A stretch of 64,000 bases of DNA from Caenispirillum bisanense (GTDB lineage Bacteria > Pseudomonadota > Alphaproteobacteria > Rhodospirillales > Rhodospirillaceae): positions 1 to 64,000 of the forward strand of contig NZ_OCNJ01000014.1 in the NCBI RefSeq assembly GCF_900230255.1. The letters run 5' to 3'. Both the position numbers and the translations under genes were made by a program. Within the stretch, counting starts at the first letter, position 1, and the number at the start of each line of letters is the position of its first letter. Positions 41,796-51,915 of the stretch are shown piece after piece. Under the pieces are notes generated by a model. It did no database searches. It was not told the origin of the DNA and was given only the letters and a program-made list of their open reading frames with translations.

Positions 41796-42090
41796 CCGCT
41801 CCGTCGGACATGGAGGGCCGGCTCCCACGGAGTCAACGCCCGTACCGGATGCGGGTCGTCGGGCTATTTCTCCGGAAAGAAGACGTAGTGCAGGTGCGAG
41901 ACGCTCGCGGCTTCCATTGCTGCCTGCGCAATCGTCCATCGCACAACCCGAAGACGGTTCTCGTAATCGTCATATCTTCTTGGTGGCGGCAAAGAATCGG
42001 CCTGGGCAATTGCTACGATGCGCGTTCGGGTTTACTTTCGGAGTAAGCCGCTCGACTCGGCCGGGCGGGTGGGCGCGATTGGGGAAGGGA

Positions 42091-44469
42091 ATGGTCGCGA
42101 TGAAAACCCTCAGCATCGGAAACAAGATCCTGCTCGCCTGTACCGTCGTCGTGGTGACGGCGGTCGGTGCCTTCGCGGTCTACTTCGATCAGCGACAAGC
42201 CGACGAGATCACGCGGTCTCTGCAATCGACGGTCCGCCAGAGCGGTGCCCTCGCCACCGATGCGCTGGCCAACTGGCTGAACCAGCGTCTGGCGCTGGTC
42301 GAGAACCTGGCCGACGACGTGGCCCGCGACCCCGCGCCGGAGGCGGTGCGCCAGCTCATCGACCGGCCGACCATGGCATCGCGCTTCATGTTCAGCTATT
42401 TCGGCAGCCGCGACGGCGGCATGTACATGTATCCGCCTGAGGAACTGCCGGCCGACTACGACCCGCGCAGCCGGCCGTGGTACCAGGACGCCCAGCGCAC
42501 CGGCTCCAGCACCATCACCGAGCCCTACGTCGACGCCTCCACCGGCAAGCTGATCGTCACCGCCACCGCGCCGGTCGGCAAGGGCGCCGACGCCGCCGGC
42601 GTGGTGGGCGGCGACATCGGCCTCGACGCCATCGTCGACCTGGTGCGCGGCATCGACCTCGGCGGCATCGGCCACGGCTTCCTGGTCAACGGCGAGGGCA
42701 CGGTGCTCATCCACCCCGACCAGGGCCTGACCATGAAGCCGCTGGCGGAGGCCTTCCCCGGCGCCGGCCTGTCGCCCACCGCCGGCGACGTGCTTCGCGA
42801 GGCCGGGCCGGACCGGCTGGTCGCCTTCGTGCCGGTGACCGGGCTGCCGGGCGTGACGTGGTTCCTCGGCCTGTCCATCGACCGCGACGCCGCCTTCGCA
42901 CCGCTGGCCGGCTTCCGCACCACCATGGTGGTGACGACGCTGCTGCTGCTGACGGCGATCATCGGGCTGGTCGGCTACATGATCCACCGCCTGGTCGCCA
43001 GGCCGGTGATGGCCATGACCGGCGTCATGGGCCAACTCGCCGACGGCAACCTGGAGGTCGCCGTGCCCTATGCCGAGCGCCGCGACGAGATCGGTCGTAT
43101 GGCCAGTTCCGTCAGCCACTTCAAGGAACAGCTGATCCGCGTCCGCCAGATGGAGAAGGAGAAGGTGGAGGAGGTCGTGCGCGCCGAGACGCACCGCAAG
43201 GCCGCCCTCAGCAAGCTGGTCGGCAGCCTGGAGGCGACGGTCGGCGAGGTGGCCCACGAACTCACCGGCGCCGCCGGCGCCATGCACCAGTCCGCCAACG
43301 ACATGGCGGCGGTCGCCCAGCGCACCAGCGCCCAGGCCACCACCGTGAGCGCGGCGGCGGAGGAAGCTTCGGTCAACGTGCAGACGGTGGCCTCGGCGGC
43401 CGACGAGCTGTCCGCCTCCAGCGCCGACATCGGCCGTCAGGTCGCGGTGTCGCGCGAGATCGCCGCCCAGGCCGACCGCGAGGCCAAGGCGACGTCGCAG
43501 GCCGTGGAAGCCCTGTCCGACGACGTGGCGAAGATCGGCGACGTCATCAACCTCATCAACGACATCGCCAGCCAGACCAACCTGCTGGCCCTGAACGCGA
43601 CCATCGAGGCGGCGCGCGCCGGCGAGGCGGGCAAGGGCTTCGCGGTCGTCGCCAACGAGGTCAAGAGCCTCGCCAACCAGACCGCACGCGCCACCGAACA
43701 GATCTCCGGCAGCATCGAGTCCGTGCAGGCCGGCACGCGCCGCGCGGTGGAGGCCATCCAGTCCATCAACAAGGTCATCGACCGCATGTCGGAAATCTCG
43801 GTCGCCGTCTCGGCGGCGGTGGAGGAGCAGAACGCCGCGACGGCGGAAATCGCCCGCAGCGTCGACCAGACCTCGCAGGGCACCAAGGAGGTGTCGCGCA
43901 GCATCGTGCAGGTGGAAACGGCCGCCGCCGAAACCGGCACCGCCGCCGGCCGCATCGCCGATTCCTCCAGCGATCTGTCGCGTCAGGCCGGCCGCCTGAA
44001 GGACGAGGTGACCCGCTTCATCGCCCAGGTCCGCGCCGACAAGGCCGACATCAAGCTGCTGGAGTGGACCGACGACATGATCATCGGGGTGCACGCCATC
44101 GACGAGCACCACCGCGCCATCATCCAGGAACTGAACCGCTTCGCCGGCGAGATGCTGCACGGCGACGGCCGCGCCGCCGCCAGGACCATGTTCGCCAAGA
44201 TGAAGGCGGAAATGGCCAAGCACTTCAGCGAGGAAGAGGCCGAGATGACGGCCAAGGGCTATGCCGGCCTCGCCGAACACCGGCGCCAGCACCAGGACCT
44301 GCTCGAGCGCATGGCGCGGTTCGACGGCGACCTCGAGGGCGACGACCCGGCGGCGGTCAACGCCTTCTTCGAGTACACGGCCGACTGGCTGAAGTTCCAC
44401 ATCCAGAAGTCCGACCGTCCCTTCGTGGAGTTCGCCCGCGGCGGCAAGGGCCTGCGCCGCGTCGCCTGA
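42091..44469 (+). CDS. methyl-accepting chemotaxis protein with C-terminal bacteriohemerythrin domain
   Basis: The 792-residue receptor has two transmembrane helices (about 12-32 and 277-297) enclosing a dCache sensor ([12 protein letters not shown] and [15 protein letters not shown]). HAMP follows (300-350), then a signalling hairpin (380-650, tip around [19 protein letters not shown]) and a hemerythrin domain (about 655-790). The last keeps the di-iron ligands: His in [14 protein letters not shown] with Glu, EHRRQH and FHIQKSD. It should report an extracellular ligand and, through its cytoplasmic di-iron site, oxygen, NO or redox state to CheA. ATGs at 42091 and 42100 are both near GGGGAAGGGA. 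No Che genes are nearby; 295 bases upstream hold no other gene. Confidence 0.92.
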   Translation: MVAMKTLSIGNKILLACTVVVVTAVGAFAVYFDQRQADEITRSLQSTVRQSGALATDALANWLNQRLALVENLADDVARDPAPEAVRQLIDRPTMASRFMFSYFGSRDGGMYMYPPEELPADYDPRSRPWYQDAQRTGSSTITEPYVDASTGKLIVTATAPVGKGADAAGVVGGDIGLDAIVDLVRGIDLGGIGHGFLVNGEGTVLIHPDQGLTMKPLAEAFPGAGLSPTAGDVLREAGPDRLVAFVPVTGLPGVTWFLGLSIDRDAAFAPLAGFRTTMVVTTLLLLTAIIGLVGYMIHRLVARPVMAMTGVMGQLADGNLEVAVPYAERRDEIGRMASSVSHFKEQLIRVRQMEKEKVEEVVRAETHRKAALSKLVGSLEATVGEVAHELTGAAGAMHQSANDMAAVAQRTSAQATTVSAAAEEASVNVQTVASAADELSASSADIGRQVAVSREIAAQADREAKATSQAVEALSDDVAKIGDVINLINDIASQTNLLALNATIEAARAGEAGKGFAVVANEVKSLANQTARATEQISGSIESVQAGTRRAVEAIQSINKVIDRMSEISVAVSAAVEEQNAATAEIARSVDQTSQGTKEVSRSIVQVETAAAETGTAAGRIADSSSDLSRQAGRLKDEVTRFIAQVRADKADIKLLEWTDDMIIGVHAIDEHHRAIIQELNRFAGEMLHGDGRAAARTMFAKMKAEMAKHFSEEEAEMTAKGYAGLAEHRRQHQDLLERMARFDGDLEGDDPAAVNAFFEYTADWLKFHIQKSDRPFVEFARGGKGLRRVA

Positions 44470-44482
44470 CGGCGGCGGTTAC

Positions 44483-44537
44483 CACAAACGGCACCGCAGG
44501 CCGCACCCGAACGCCGGGTGCGGCCTGTGCGTTTGTG
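44483..44537 (+). terminator. nested hairpin 3' of the chemoreceptor gene
   Basis: An inner perfect 13-bp stem (44497-44509 with 44515-44527) is nested in an outer 8-bp stem (44483-44490 with 44530-44537). It starts 14 bases after the chemoreceptor stop. There is no long T-run, but the size and location support transcription termination or mRNA 3'-end protection before the next gene at 44573. Confidence 0.6.
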
Positions 44538-44572
44538 AGCATCCTCGCCACAGCCGCAACGGGAGCCGCGCC

Positions 44573-45100
44573 ATGACCGAAGCCGCCGAGGCCGCCGTCG
44601 ATCTGGACCGCGACGGGTTCGTCCGCCAGCTGGTCAGCCAGCTCGCGGCGACCCTGGAGGACGTCGTCGGGCTGGAGGGGGCGGCCGGCTACATCAGCGT
44701 CGTCGGCGCCGCCATGGGCCGCGACATCGACGCCCGGTACAAGCTCGCGCTCGGCACCGACCGCCTGGACCGCCGCCAGGTGGCGGACGTGCTGGTGGAC
44801 CTGAAGCGGCGCATCCACGGCGACTTCTACGTGGTGGAGGAGGACGAAATCAGGATCGTCTTCGGCAACCGCGCCTGTCCTTTCGGCGACCGCGTGGTCG
44901 GCCGCCCGTCGCTGTGCATGATGACGTCCAACGTGTTCGGCTACATCGCCGCCGAGAACCAGGGCTACGCCCGCATCGAGCTGACGGAGACCATCGCCCG
45001 CGGCCATGCCGGGTGCCGAGTGGTCGTCCACCTGGTCCCGGAGGACGATCCCGACCCCGACGCCCGCGAGTATTTCGGGCCACCCGCCGATGAGCGATGA
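44573..45100 (+). CDS. methanogen output domain (MetOD1-like) protein
   Basis: The 175-residue soluble protein resembles the methanogen output domain 1 family: a helical start ([18 protein letters not shown]), [12 protein letters not shown], then [25 protein letters not shown] and [11 protein letters not shown], with three conserved-looking cysteines. The family is found alone or at the end of sensor and regulator proteins and resembles V4R-like ligand-binding folds. Its ligand is unknown. The next gene, a histidine kinase, starts inside its end (11-base overlap), so the two are coupled. Together with the kinase and the response regulator it forms a three-gene signalling operon. Confidence 0.75.
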   Translation: MTEAAEAAVDLDRDGFVRQLVSQLAATLEDVVGLEGAAGYISVVGAAMGRDIDARYKLALGTDRLDRRQVADVLVDLKRRIHGDFYVVEEDEIRIVFGNRACPFGDRVVGRPSLCMMTSNVFGYIAAENQGYARIELTETIARGHAGCRVVVHLVPEDDPDPDAREYFGPPADER

Positions 45101-46133
45101 CGTCCGCCTGCTGGACGCCCTGGACGAACCCGCCCTGCTGCTGACCGCCGCGGGGCTCGTTCATCACGCCAACGCCGCCGCCCGCCGCTTCTTCCGTGAC
45201 AGCGGCGTGGCGCCGCCGGAGGGCAGGCCGCTCGCCTCCCTGGTGCTGACGCCGCCGGACCGGCTGCAGCCCATGCTCGACGGTTTCGCGCGCTCAGGCC
45301 GGCCGCTGGTGGGCAGCGTCGAGTTCCGCGGCCCGCAGGACGCCCCGCTCACCTGCCCGGTGCGGGGCTGCCGCGTGACCCTCCGCGCCACGCCGTGGCT
45401 GCTGCTGCGCCTGCAGGTGGCGGAGGCGATGCGCTTCCGGGCGCTGACCGAGACCACCGTGCGCCTCAACGCCGAACTGGCCGAGAACAAGCGCATCCGC
45501 CGCCGCCTGGAGGCCGCCTTGGCCGAGAAGGAGGTGCTGCTGCGCGAGCTGAACCACCGGGTGAAGAACAACCTGCAGATCCTGCAAGGCATCCTCGGCC
45601 TGTCGGAGCGGTCGGCGACCGACGACCGGGTGCGGCTGTCGCTGGCGGCGGTGCGTCAGCGGGTGGAAGCCATGGGCGTGGTGCAGCGCCTGCTCTACCA
45701 CCGCGGCGACGTGACGCGGCTCGACGGGCCGGAGTTCCTCGAAAACCTGGTCGGCGGTGCCGTCAACGCCTTCGGCCGCCCCCACATCACCATCGACACC
45801 GCCTCCGAGCCGGTGGAGATCAGCGCCCAGGCGGCCTTTCTCATCGGCCTGGTGGTCAACGAACTGCTGGTCAACGCCCTGAAGTACGCCTTCCCCGATC
45901 GCACCACCGGGCGCATCGCCGTGCGCCTCGCCCTGCTGGCCGACGGCCGCGGCCTGTTGCGCCTGCAGGTGGAAGACGACGGCATCGGCTTGAAATCGTC
46001 GCCGGCCACCGGAACCGGGCTCGTTCTCGTGCGTCGTCTGGTGGGAGCGGCCGGTGGAACGTTCGAGATGCACGTCGATGGGGGTACGCGGTGTACCGTC
46101 GTCTTCCGCGATCCGTCGGCCGTCGCGAAATGA
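45090..46133 (+). CDS. sensor histidine kinase, HWE/HisKA_2 family
   Basis: The 347-residue cytoplasmic kinase has a PAS-like N-terminal region (about 5-110) and a short coiled coil ([22 protein letters not shown]). The phospho-acceptor box [13 protein letters not shown] holds His156. The ATP-binding domain has [12 protein letters not shown] (N box near 257) and DDGIGL (G1), with the short lid typical of HisKA_2 kinases. There are no membrane segments, so it senses a cytoplasmic cue, possibly through the MetOD1-like partner whose gene it overlaps. The response regulator start lies 14 bases after its stop. Confidence 0.88.
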   Translation: MSDDVRLLDALDEPALLLTAAGLVHHANAAARRFFRDSGVAPPEGRPLASLVLTPPDRLQPMLDGFARSGRPLVGSVEFRGPQDAPLTCPVRGCRVTLRATPWLLLRLQVAEAMRFRALTETTVRLNAELAENKRIRRRLEAALAEKEVLLRELNHRVKNNLQILQGILGLSERSATDDRVRLSLAAVRQRVEAMGVVQRLLYHRGDVTRLDGPEFLENLVGGAVNAFGRPHITIDTASEPVEISAQAAFLIGLVVNELLVNALKYAFPDRTTGRIAVRLALLADGRGLLRLQVEDDGIGLKSSPATGTGLVLVRRLVGAAGGTFEMHVDGGTRCTVVFRDPSAVAK

Positions 46134-46147
46134 GGAGGTGGTTCGGG

Positions 46148-46645
46148 ATGCAGAGCGCGGGCGTGGAGAACGGTGACGTCGTCGGCAGCGCGGGACGGAT
46201 GCCCTCCGTCGGGCCGGTCTTCGCCGGCCCCGATCGGGCCCGCGGCCGCTACGCCGGCGAGGCGGCGCCGCGGGTGCTGGTGTGCGAGGACGACTGGCTG
46301 ATCGCCATGACCATCGAGGACGTGCTCTCCGACGCCGGCGTGGGCGTGGTGGGCATCGCGCCCGATGCCGAGACGGCCCTGGCCCTGCTGGAAGACGAGC
46401 AGCCGGACTTCGTGCTCATGGACATCCGGCTGCAGGGCGGCGACGACGGCATCGCGCTCGCCGCCCGCCTGTGGCGCGACCACGGCCTGCGCAGCCTGTT
46501 CGTGTCCGGCAACATCGACGACGGCGCCCGCCGCGCCGCCGGCCCGGCCCGGCCGCTCGGGTTCCTGAGCAAGCCCTTCTCGCCGGAGGAACTCCTGGCT
46601 GCCGTCAAGGGGGCCGATCCGCAAAGCGGCGGGCAGCCCTCGTGA
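46148..46645 (+). CDS. single-domain response regulator
   Basis: The 165-residue protein is a receiver domain preceded by about 40 unstructured residues. Acidic residues at 47-49 (CEDDW), phospho-acceptor Asp92 in LMDIRL, Ser120 in FVSGN and Lys142 in SKPF are all present. There is no output domain, as in many receivers paired with HWE or HisKA_2 kinases, where they relay phosphate or act by protein contact. I chose the ATG at 46148, preceded by AGGAGG; the in-frame ATG at 46130 overlaps the kinase stop and is an alternative. It closes the operon and converges with the ECF41 gene. Confidence 0.88.
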   Translation: MQSAGVENGDVVGSAGRMPSVGPVFAGPDRARGRYAGEAAPRVLVCEDDWLIAMTIEDVLSDAGVGVVGIAPDAETALALLEDEQPDFVLMDIRLQGGDDGIALAARLWRDHGLRSLFVSGNIDDGARRAAGPARPLGFLSKPFSPEELLAAVKGADPQSGGQPS

Positions 46646-46652
46646 CGGCCGG

Positions 46653-47567
46653 TCAGCCCTCCCACAGGCGGGCCAGCTTGTCCGGGTTGCGGACGATGTA
46701 GACCGCCGTCACCCGCCCGTCGACCACTTCCACCGCCGTCGCCTGGCGGGTGCCGTCGGCTTCCACCGTCAGGCGCGCCGGCAGGCCGTTGAGGCGGCAG
46801 GCGCGTTCCTCGCGCGGCGGGGCGCTGGTCGGCTTGCGGGCGAGGCCGGCGAAGAAGCGCAGCACCTTGGCGCCCCCGCGGATGATGTTGAGCGCCGCCA
46901 CCTTGCGGCCGCCGCCGTCGGTGTGCAGCGTCGCCTCCGCCGCCAGCAGGCGGGCGAGGGCGGCCGTGTCGCCGCTGCGGGCGGCCGAGAGGAAGGCCTC
47001 CGCCACCGCTTCGCCGGTGGCGTCGGGCACGGCGTAGCGCGGCCGCTCCGCCGCCACGTGGGCACGGGCGCGGCGGGCGAGCTGGCGGCAGGTGTCCTCG
47101 CTGCGGCCGAGGGTGCGGGCAACCTCGTCGAACGGCACGTCGAACACGTCGTGCAGGATGAAGGCGGCGCGCTCCAGCGGCGACAGCCGCTCCAGCGCCA
47201 GCATGAGGGCGAAGGTGACCTCGCCCGCCAGCTTTTCCGCCGGCAGGGTGTGCAGCGCCGGGTCCTCCAGCACGGGTTCCGGCAGCCAGGGGCCGACGTA
47301 GACCTCCCGCCGCCGCCGCGCCTGCTTCAGCCGGTCGAGGCAGAGCCGGGTGACGATGCTGGACAGGTAGGCGCGCGGCGTCTCCACCACGGTGGCGGCT
47401 GCGGTGGCGTTGCGCCACCGCAGCCAGGCGTCCTGCACCACGTCCTCGGCATCCATGAGCGAGCCGAGCAGGCGATAGGCGAGGCCCTTCAGCCGGCCGC
47501 GTTCGGCCTCGAAGTCGAAGCCGTCGAGGGTCGTGGGGGCGACGCCCGTGTCCGCCTCAGGCGGCAT
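46653..47567 (-). CDS. ECF41-family RNA polymerase sigma factor
   Basis: The 304-residue protein has sigma regions 2 (GLAYRLLGSLMDAEDVVQDAWLRW split over 29-52) and 4 (DVFDVPFDEVARTLGRSEDTCRQLARRA region), then a SnoaL-like C-terminal extension of about 100 residues. The three ECF41 hallmarks are all visible: WLPEP in the linker, DGGGR in the extension and NPDKL close to the end. No anti-sigma factor is needed in this family; the extension itself controls core-polymerase binding. Its start overlaps the end of the carboxymuconolactone decarboxylase gene by 11 bases, the typical ECF41 partner arrangement. Confidence 0.93.
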   Translation of the reverse strand: MPPEADTGVAPTTLDGFDFEAERGRLKGLAYRLLGSLMDAEDVVQDAWLRWRNATAAATVVETPRAYLSSIVTRLCLDRLKQARRRREVYVGPWLPEPVLEDPALHTLPAEKLAGEVTFALMLALERLSPLERAAFILHDVFDVPFDEVARTLGRSEDTCRQLARRARAHVAAERPRYAVPDATGEAVAEAFLSAARSGDTAALARLLAAEATLHTDGGGRKVAALNIIRGGAKVLRFFAGLARKPTSAPPREERACRLNGLPARLTVEADGTRQATAVEVVDGRVTAVYIVRNPDKLARLWEG

Positions 47568-48018
47568 CGCTCGCCGTCTCCACCGGGTGGATGCTGCGGA
47601 AGCCGACAGAGAGGCGGTTCCACCCGTTGATGGTGACGATCATCATGGTGAGCTTCACGATCTCCTCCTCGGTGAAGTGACGGCCGAGTTCGTCGTACAC
47701 ATCATCGGGCGCGTGGGTCTGGCTGACCAGGGTCAATGCCTCGGTCCAGGCCAGGGCCGCCCGCTCGCGCGGGGAGAACAGCGGCGATTCCGGCCACGCC
47801 GCCAGCAGGTGCATGCGGTCGTCGGTCTCGCCGTGGGCGCGGGCCTCGTTGGTGTGCATATGGATGCAGAAGGCGCAGCCGTTGATCTGCGAGGCGCGGA
47901 TCTTCACCAGCTCGTAGAGGCTGTGGTCGAGCCCGCTGGCGCGGCAGGCCTTCTCCATCTCGAGCATGGGCTGCAGGGCCTTGGGCGCGACGCCGAAGTA
48001 GTTCATGCGGGGCTGCAT
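47557..48018 (-). CDS. carboxymuconolactone decarboxylase/AhpD-like protein, ECF41 partner
   Basis: The 153-residue protein is an all-helical AhpD/CMD-fold enzyme with the redox pair in GCAFCIHMHTNEAR (Cys-x-x-Cys followed by His-x-x-x-His-type residues), the hydroperoxidase-like site of this fold. ECF41 sigma genes are regularly linked to such a protein, an oxidoreductase or an epimerase, and the target promoter lies just in front of it. It probably reacts with an oxidant or quinone-like compound; the true substrate is unknown. It is the first gene of the two-gene operon, translated from the ATG at 48018. Confidence 0.9.
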   Translation of the reverse strand: MQPRMNYFGVAPKALQPMLEMEKACRASGLDHSLYELVKIRASQINGCAFCIHMHTNEARAHGETDDRMHLLAAWPESPLFSPRERAALAWTEALTLVSQTHAPDDVYDELGRHFTEEEIVKLTMMIVTINGWNRLSVGFRSIHPVETASDAA

Positions 48019-48060
48019 TGGGGTGTGTCTCCCGTGTGTGCTGTGGGGTTGCAGCAGGAA

Positions 48061-48087
48061 GACGAGGCGGCGTGCCCCCGCGTGACA
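48061..48087 (-). promoter_or_regulatory. ECF41-type promoter
   Basis: On the minus strand TGTCACG (48087-48081) is followed after exactly 16 bases by CGTC (48064-48061). Published ECF41 targets have TGTCACA and CGTC with this spacing, and the site stands 43 bases before the decarboxylase-sigma operon, so autoregulation by the sigma factor is very likely. Confidence 0.8.
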
Positions 48088-48094
48088 CGCCGCC
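48066..48094 (+). other. hairpin with T-run overlapping the ECF41 promoter
   Basis: GGCGGCGTG (48066-48074) pairs with CACGCCGCC (48086-48094). On plus a run of six T follows shortly after. On this strand it looks like a terminator, although the only genes here are on minus. It may stop antisense transcription into the hutG end, or mark an operator within the promoter. Confidence 0.45.
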
Positions 48095-48103
48095 GAACTT
48101 TTT

Positions 48104-48907
48104 TCATCCCCAGGCCGCCATCACCTCCAGCAGCCGCCGCAGATGCGGGCGCAGGCGGTCGGCGCGGTCGGGCAGGTAGGCGAAGGGCGGGCCGCTTTCG
48201 TCCATGTAGCGGTCCTGCGCCAGCTCCATCTGCACGGCATAGACGCCTTCGGCCGGGCGGCCGTAGTGGCGGGTGATGTGGCCGCCGACGAAACGGCCGT
48301 CGACCACGCCGGTGAAGCCGTCGTCCTCGGCCTCGGCGATCACCGCCGCCAGTTTCAACCGCAGCGGCTCGGGGCAGGAAGTGCCGCGGGCGGTGCCGAG
48401 GTTGAGGTCGGCCAGCCGCCCCTCGAACAGCCGCGGCACCTGCGAGCGGATGGAATGGGCGTCGTAGAGCAGCGCCCGGCCGTGGCGTGCCTTCACCCGG
48501 GCGATCTCCGCCGCCAGGGTGTCGTGGTAGGGCCGCCAGTAGCGATCTACCCGCGCCGCCACCTCGTCGGCGTCCGGTTCGGCGCCGTCGCGGTAGAGGG
48601 GGCTGCCGTCGAACAGGGTGGTCGGGCAGAGGCCCGTGGTGGCCTGGCCGGGATAGAGGCTCTCGCCGGTGGACGGCCGGTTGAGGTCGACCACGTAGCG
48701 CGAGTAGCGCGCGGCGACGATGGTGGCGCCCAGCTCGACGGCGAAGTCGTAGAGCCGCGGCACGTGCCAGTCGGTGTCACGCAGGGTCAGGGCTTCGTCG
48801 GTCAGGCGGTCGGCAAGGCCGGGCGCCAGCTCCGTCCCGCAATGGGGGATGCTGAGCACCAGCGGCCCGTCGCCGCGCACCAGGGTGTAGACGTCGCCGT
48901 CGGTCAT
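48104..48907 (-). CDS. hutG: N-formylglutamate deformylase
   Basis: The 267-residue protein is the N-formylglutamate amidohydrolase type of Hut[15 protein letters not shown] at the start, [47 protein letters not shown] and [11 protein letters not shown] are family segments with the metal-binding and catalytic His/Asp. It splits N-formylglutamate to glutamate and formate, the last step of the HutF-dependent histidine route. Its ATG overlaps the hutH stop by 4 bases; it is last in hutF-hutH-hutG. It is not the arginase-like formiminoglutamase that shares the hutG name in enterics. Confidence 0.94.
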   Translation of the reverse strand: MTDGDVYTLVRGDGPLVLSIPHCGTELAPGLADRLTDEALTLRDTDWHVPRLYDFAVELGATIVAARYSRYVVDLNRPSTGESLYPGQATTGLCPTTLFDGSPLYRDGAEPDADEVAARVDRYWRPYHDTLAAEIARVKARHGRALLYDAHSIRSQVPRLFEGRLADLNLGTARGTSCPEPLRLKLAAVIAEAEDDGFTGVVDGRFVGGHITRHYGRPAEGVYAVQMELAQDRYMDESGPPFAYLPDRADRLRPHLRRLLEVMAAWG

Positions 48908-50442
48908 GGCGTCTCCTCCAGGGTGAGGGGCACGAAGGCTCTCAGCCCGCCGCCGCGCACCAGGGCGCCGACGGCTTGCAGATCGGGCGCGAAGTAGCGG
49001 TCGACCTCGTAGCGCGGCACGCGGGCGCGGACGACCGCCAGCGCGTCCTCCAGCCGCGCGGACGTGCGCAGCGGCCGGTGGAACTCCAGCCCCTGCGCCG
49101 CCGCCAGCAGCTCGATGCCGACGATGTCGGCCACGTTGCCGGCGATGTCGGCGAGGCGGCGGGCCGCGAAGGTGGCCATGCTGACGTGGTCCTCCTGGTT
49201 GGCGCTGGTCGGCAGGCTGTCGACGCTGGCCGGGTGGGCGAGGGTCTTGTTCTCGCTCGCCAGCGCCGCCGCCGTGACATGGGCGATCATGAACCCGGAA
49301 TTCAACCCCGGCTCCGCCACCAGGAAGGGCGGCAGGCCGCTGATGGAGGCGTCGATGAGCATGGCGATGCGCCGTTCCGCCAGCGCCCCGATCTCCGACG
49401 CCGCGATGGCAAGCTGGTCGGCGGCCATGGCGACCGGCTCGGCGTGGAAGTTGCCGCCCGAGATGACCTCGCCGGTGTCGGTCAGCACCAGCGGGTTGTC
49501 GGTCACGCCGTTGGCCTCGATGCACAGCGTGCGGGCGGCCATGCGCATCTGGTCGAGGATGGCGCCCATGACCTGCGGCTGGCAGCGCAGGGAATAGGGG
49601 TCCTGCACGCGGTCGCAGGCGTCGCCCTGGTGGCTGGCATTGAGCGGGCTGCCGGCCAGCATGGCGCGGAAGGCGCCGGCGACGGCGATCTGCCCCGGCT
49701 GGCCGCGCAGGGCGGAGATGCGGGCGTCGAAGGGCTTGTGGCTGCCCTTCACCGCTTCCACCGACAGCGCGCCGGAGACCATGGCGGCGGCGAAGCAGCG
49801 CTCGATCTCGAACAGCCCGGCGAGCGCCAGCGCCGTCGAGACCTGGGTGCCGTTGATGAGCGCGAGCCCTTCCTTTGCCTTCAGGTCGAAGGGGTCGAGG
49901 CCGGCGGCGGCGAGGCCCTCGGCGGCGGGCACGATGGCGCCGTTCAGCCGCACCTCGCCGATGCCGAGCAGCACGCCGGTCATGTGGGCGAGCGGCGCCA
50001 GATCGCCCGAGGCGCCGACCGAGCCCTTGGCCGGGATCACCGGCAGGGCACCGGCGGAGTAGAGCCGCAGCAGGGCTTCCACCAGCTCCGGCCGCACGCC
50101 GGAGGCGCCGACGCAGAGGCTCGCCACCTTCGACGCCAGGATGAGGCGCACGACGCCGTCCGCCATGGGCGCGCCGACGCCCGTCGCGTGCGACAGGATC
50201 AGGTTGCGCTGCAGGCGGTCGAGGTCTTCCGGGGCGATGCGGCTCTGCGCCAGCTTGCCGAAGCCGGTGTTGATGCCATAGACGGCGGTGTCGCTGGCGG
50301 CGATGCGCTCCACCAGGGCGCGCGAGGCGGCCATGCGATCGTGGGCGTCGGGTGGCAGTGTCAGCGGCACCGCGTCGAAGTAGATGCGGCGCAGGACGTC
50401 GAGGGTGAGACCGCCGGGGACGAGGGTGATGCTGTCGGTCAC
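48904..50442 (-). CDS. hutH: histidine ammonia-lyase
   Basis: The 512-residue enzyme has the MIO-forming Ala144-Ser145-Gly146 in [12 protein letters not shown], the catalytic Tyr54 in [26 protein letters not shown] and [13 protein letters not shown], all hallmarks of HutH. It deaminates L-histidine to urocanate and ammonia as a homotetramer in the cytoplasm. It begins at a GTG embedded in GTGA that is also the hutF stop, and is followed with 4-base overlap by hutG. Length is normal. Confidence 0.97.
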   Translation of the reverse strand: MTDSITLVPGGLTLDVLRRIYFDAVPLTLPPDAHDRMAASRALVERIAASDTAVYGINTGFGKLAQSRIAPEDLDRLQRNLILSHATGVGAPMADGVVRLILASKVASLCVGASGVRPELVEALLRLYSAGALPVIPAKGSVGASGDLAPLAHMTGVLLGIGEVRLNGAIVPAAEGLAAAGLDPFDLKAKEGLALINGTQVSTALALAGLFEIERCFAAAMVSGALSVEAVKGSHKPFDARISALRGQPGQIAVAGAFRAMLAGSPLNASHQGDACDRVQDPYSLRCQPQVMGAILDQMRMAARTLCIEANGVTDNPLVLTDTGEVISGGNFHAEPVAMAADQLAIAASEIGALAERRIAMLIDASISGLPPFLVAEPGLNSGFMIAHVTAAALASENKTLAHPASVDSLPTSANQEDHVSMATFAARRLADIAGNVADIVGIELLAAAQGLEFHRPLRTSARLEDALAVVRARVPRYEVDRYFAPDLQAVGALVRGGGLRAFVPLTLEETP

Positions 50443-51803
50443 GCGAAGAGCCTTTCGAGAACGGACGTGAACCGGCGGGCCGCCTGCTCTTCGAGCGGAT
50501 GGCGGCCGTCGCGCACGACGGTGCGGCCGGCGATGCAGACATGGCGGACGAGCGCGGCGTTGCCGGCGAAGATCCAGCCGTCGAGCAGGGCGTCGCCCGA
50601 GCGGGCGGCGAGGAGCGGGTGGGCGTCGTCGAGCACCACCACGTCGGCGCGGCGGCCGACGGCGAGGCTGCCGGCCTCCAGGCCGCAGGCCTGCGCCCCG
50701 CCGGTGGCAGCGGCCTCCAGGAGCATGCGGCCGGTGGCGCGCTCGGGCCCGCCGGCCAGCACGGTGCGGCGGCGGGTGGTCAGGCGGGCGCCGTACTCCA
50801 GCCAGCGCAGGTCCTCGACCGGACTGACGGAGATGTGGCTGTCCGACCCGATGCCGAAGCGCCCGCCGGCACGCTGGAAGTCCTCCGCCGGGAAGAAGCC
50901 GTCGCCCAGGTTGGCCTCGGTGGTCGGGCACAGGCCGACGACGCAGCCGCGCGCCGCCATGCCGGCCACTTCCGGCGGCGTGACGTGGGTGGCGTGGATC
51001 AGGCACCAGCGCTCGTCCACCGGCAGGTTCTCCAGCAGCCAGGCGACGGGGCGGTGGCCGGTGTGGTCGAGGCAGTCGTCCACCTCGCGCGTCTGTTCGG
51101 CGATGTGGATGTGGATGGGGCCTTCGGGGGTGGCCGCCACCAGCGCCTGAAGCTCGCGGGCGGGCACGGCGCGCAGGGAGTGGGGCGCGATGCCGACCAC
51201 CACGTCGTCGGCATCGGCATAGGTCGCGCGCAGGTCCGCGGTCAGGGCCTGGAAGCCGTCCAGGTCGTGGACGAAGCGGCACTGCCCGGCGGTGGGCGGC
51301 GTGCCGCCGAAGCCCGAGGCTGCATAGAACACCGGCAGCAGCGTCATGGGCAGGCCCGCCGCCCGCGCCGCCGCCACCGCCCGGTGCGCCATCTCCGCCC
51401 GGTCGGCGTAGGGGGTGCCGTCCTGGTCGTGGTGCAGGTAGTGGAATTCGCCGACGGCGGTGAAGCCGGCCTTCAGCATCTCGATGTAAAGCTGCGTCGC
51501 CACCGCCTCGAAGGCGTCGGGGTCCATGCCGGCGACCGCCGTGTACATGGCCTCGCGCCAGCTCCAGAAGCTGTCCGACCCGGCGCCCGAGCGCTCGCCG
51601 CGCCCGGCGATGGCGCGCTGGTGGGCGTGGCTGTGCAGGTTGGGGATGCCCGGCACGGCGACGCCGTCCAGCCGCTCGGCCTCCGGCGATGGTTGAGCAC
51701 CGGACTCGATCTTGGCGATGCGGCCGTCGTCGCCGACCGTCATCTCGACCGCCTCGGCCCAGCCGTCCGCCAGCAGGGCCCGCGGGAAAAACAGTTTGCG
51801 CAT
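50439..51803 (-). CDS. hutF: formimidoylglutamate deiminase
   Basis: The 454-residue amidohydrolase contains [16 protein letters not shown] (metal-binding HxH), [33 protein letters not shown] and [20 protein letters not shown], the arrangement specific to HutF rather than guanine deaminase. It converts N-formimidoyl-L-glutamate to N-formyl-L-glutamate, releasing ammonia, and thus fixes the pathway to the HutF/HutG branch. It leads the minus-strand hut operon and is divergent from hutI; the intergenic region holds a palindrome near its start. Confidence 0.95.
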   Translation of the reverse strand: MRKLFFPRALLADGWAEAVEMTVGDDGRIAKIESGAQPSPEAERLDGVAVPGIPNLHSHAHQRAIAGRGERSGAGSDSFWSWREAMYTAVAGMDPDAFEAVATQLYIEMLKAGFTAVGEFHYLHHDQDGTPYADRAEMAHRAVAAARAAGLPMTLLPVFYAASGFGGTPPTAGQCRFVHDLDGFQALTADLRATYADADDVVVGIAPHSLRAVPARELQALVAATPEGPIHIHIAEQTREVDDCLDHTGHRPVAWLLENLPVDERWCLIHATHVTPPEVAGMAARGCVVGLCPTTEANLGDGFFPAEDFQRAGGRFGIGSDSHISVSPVEDLRWLEYGARLTTRRRTVLAGGPERATGRMLLEAAATGGAQACGLEAGSLAVGRRADVVVLDDAHPLLAARSGDALLDGWIFAGNAALVRHVCIAGRTVVRDGRHPLEEQAARRFTSVLERLFA

Positions 51804-51818
51804 GGGCGCCCTCCCGAT

Positions 51819-51840
51819 ATTATAGGCAAGCCTATACAAG
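51819..51840. promoter_or_regulatory. putative HutC operator with -10 element in the hutF-hutI gap
   Basis: The palindrome TATAGG-CAAG-CCTATA (51821-51836) lies in the 112-base divergent gap. On minus it reads TTGTATAGGC, sharing TTGTATA with HutC-type operators. A TATAAT sequence (minus, 51824-51819) overlaps one arm, so a bound repressor would cover the hutF -10 element. Assignment to HutC is by position. Confidence 0.6.
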
Positions 51841-51915
51841 TTCAGACAACGATGGCAAGGCCGATCCCGGTGCTCAGTCTTGAGGCGGATCGGCCGCGAC
51901 AGGAGGTGAGCCGCC

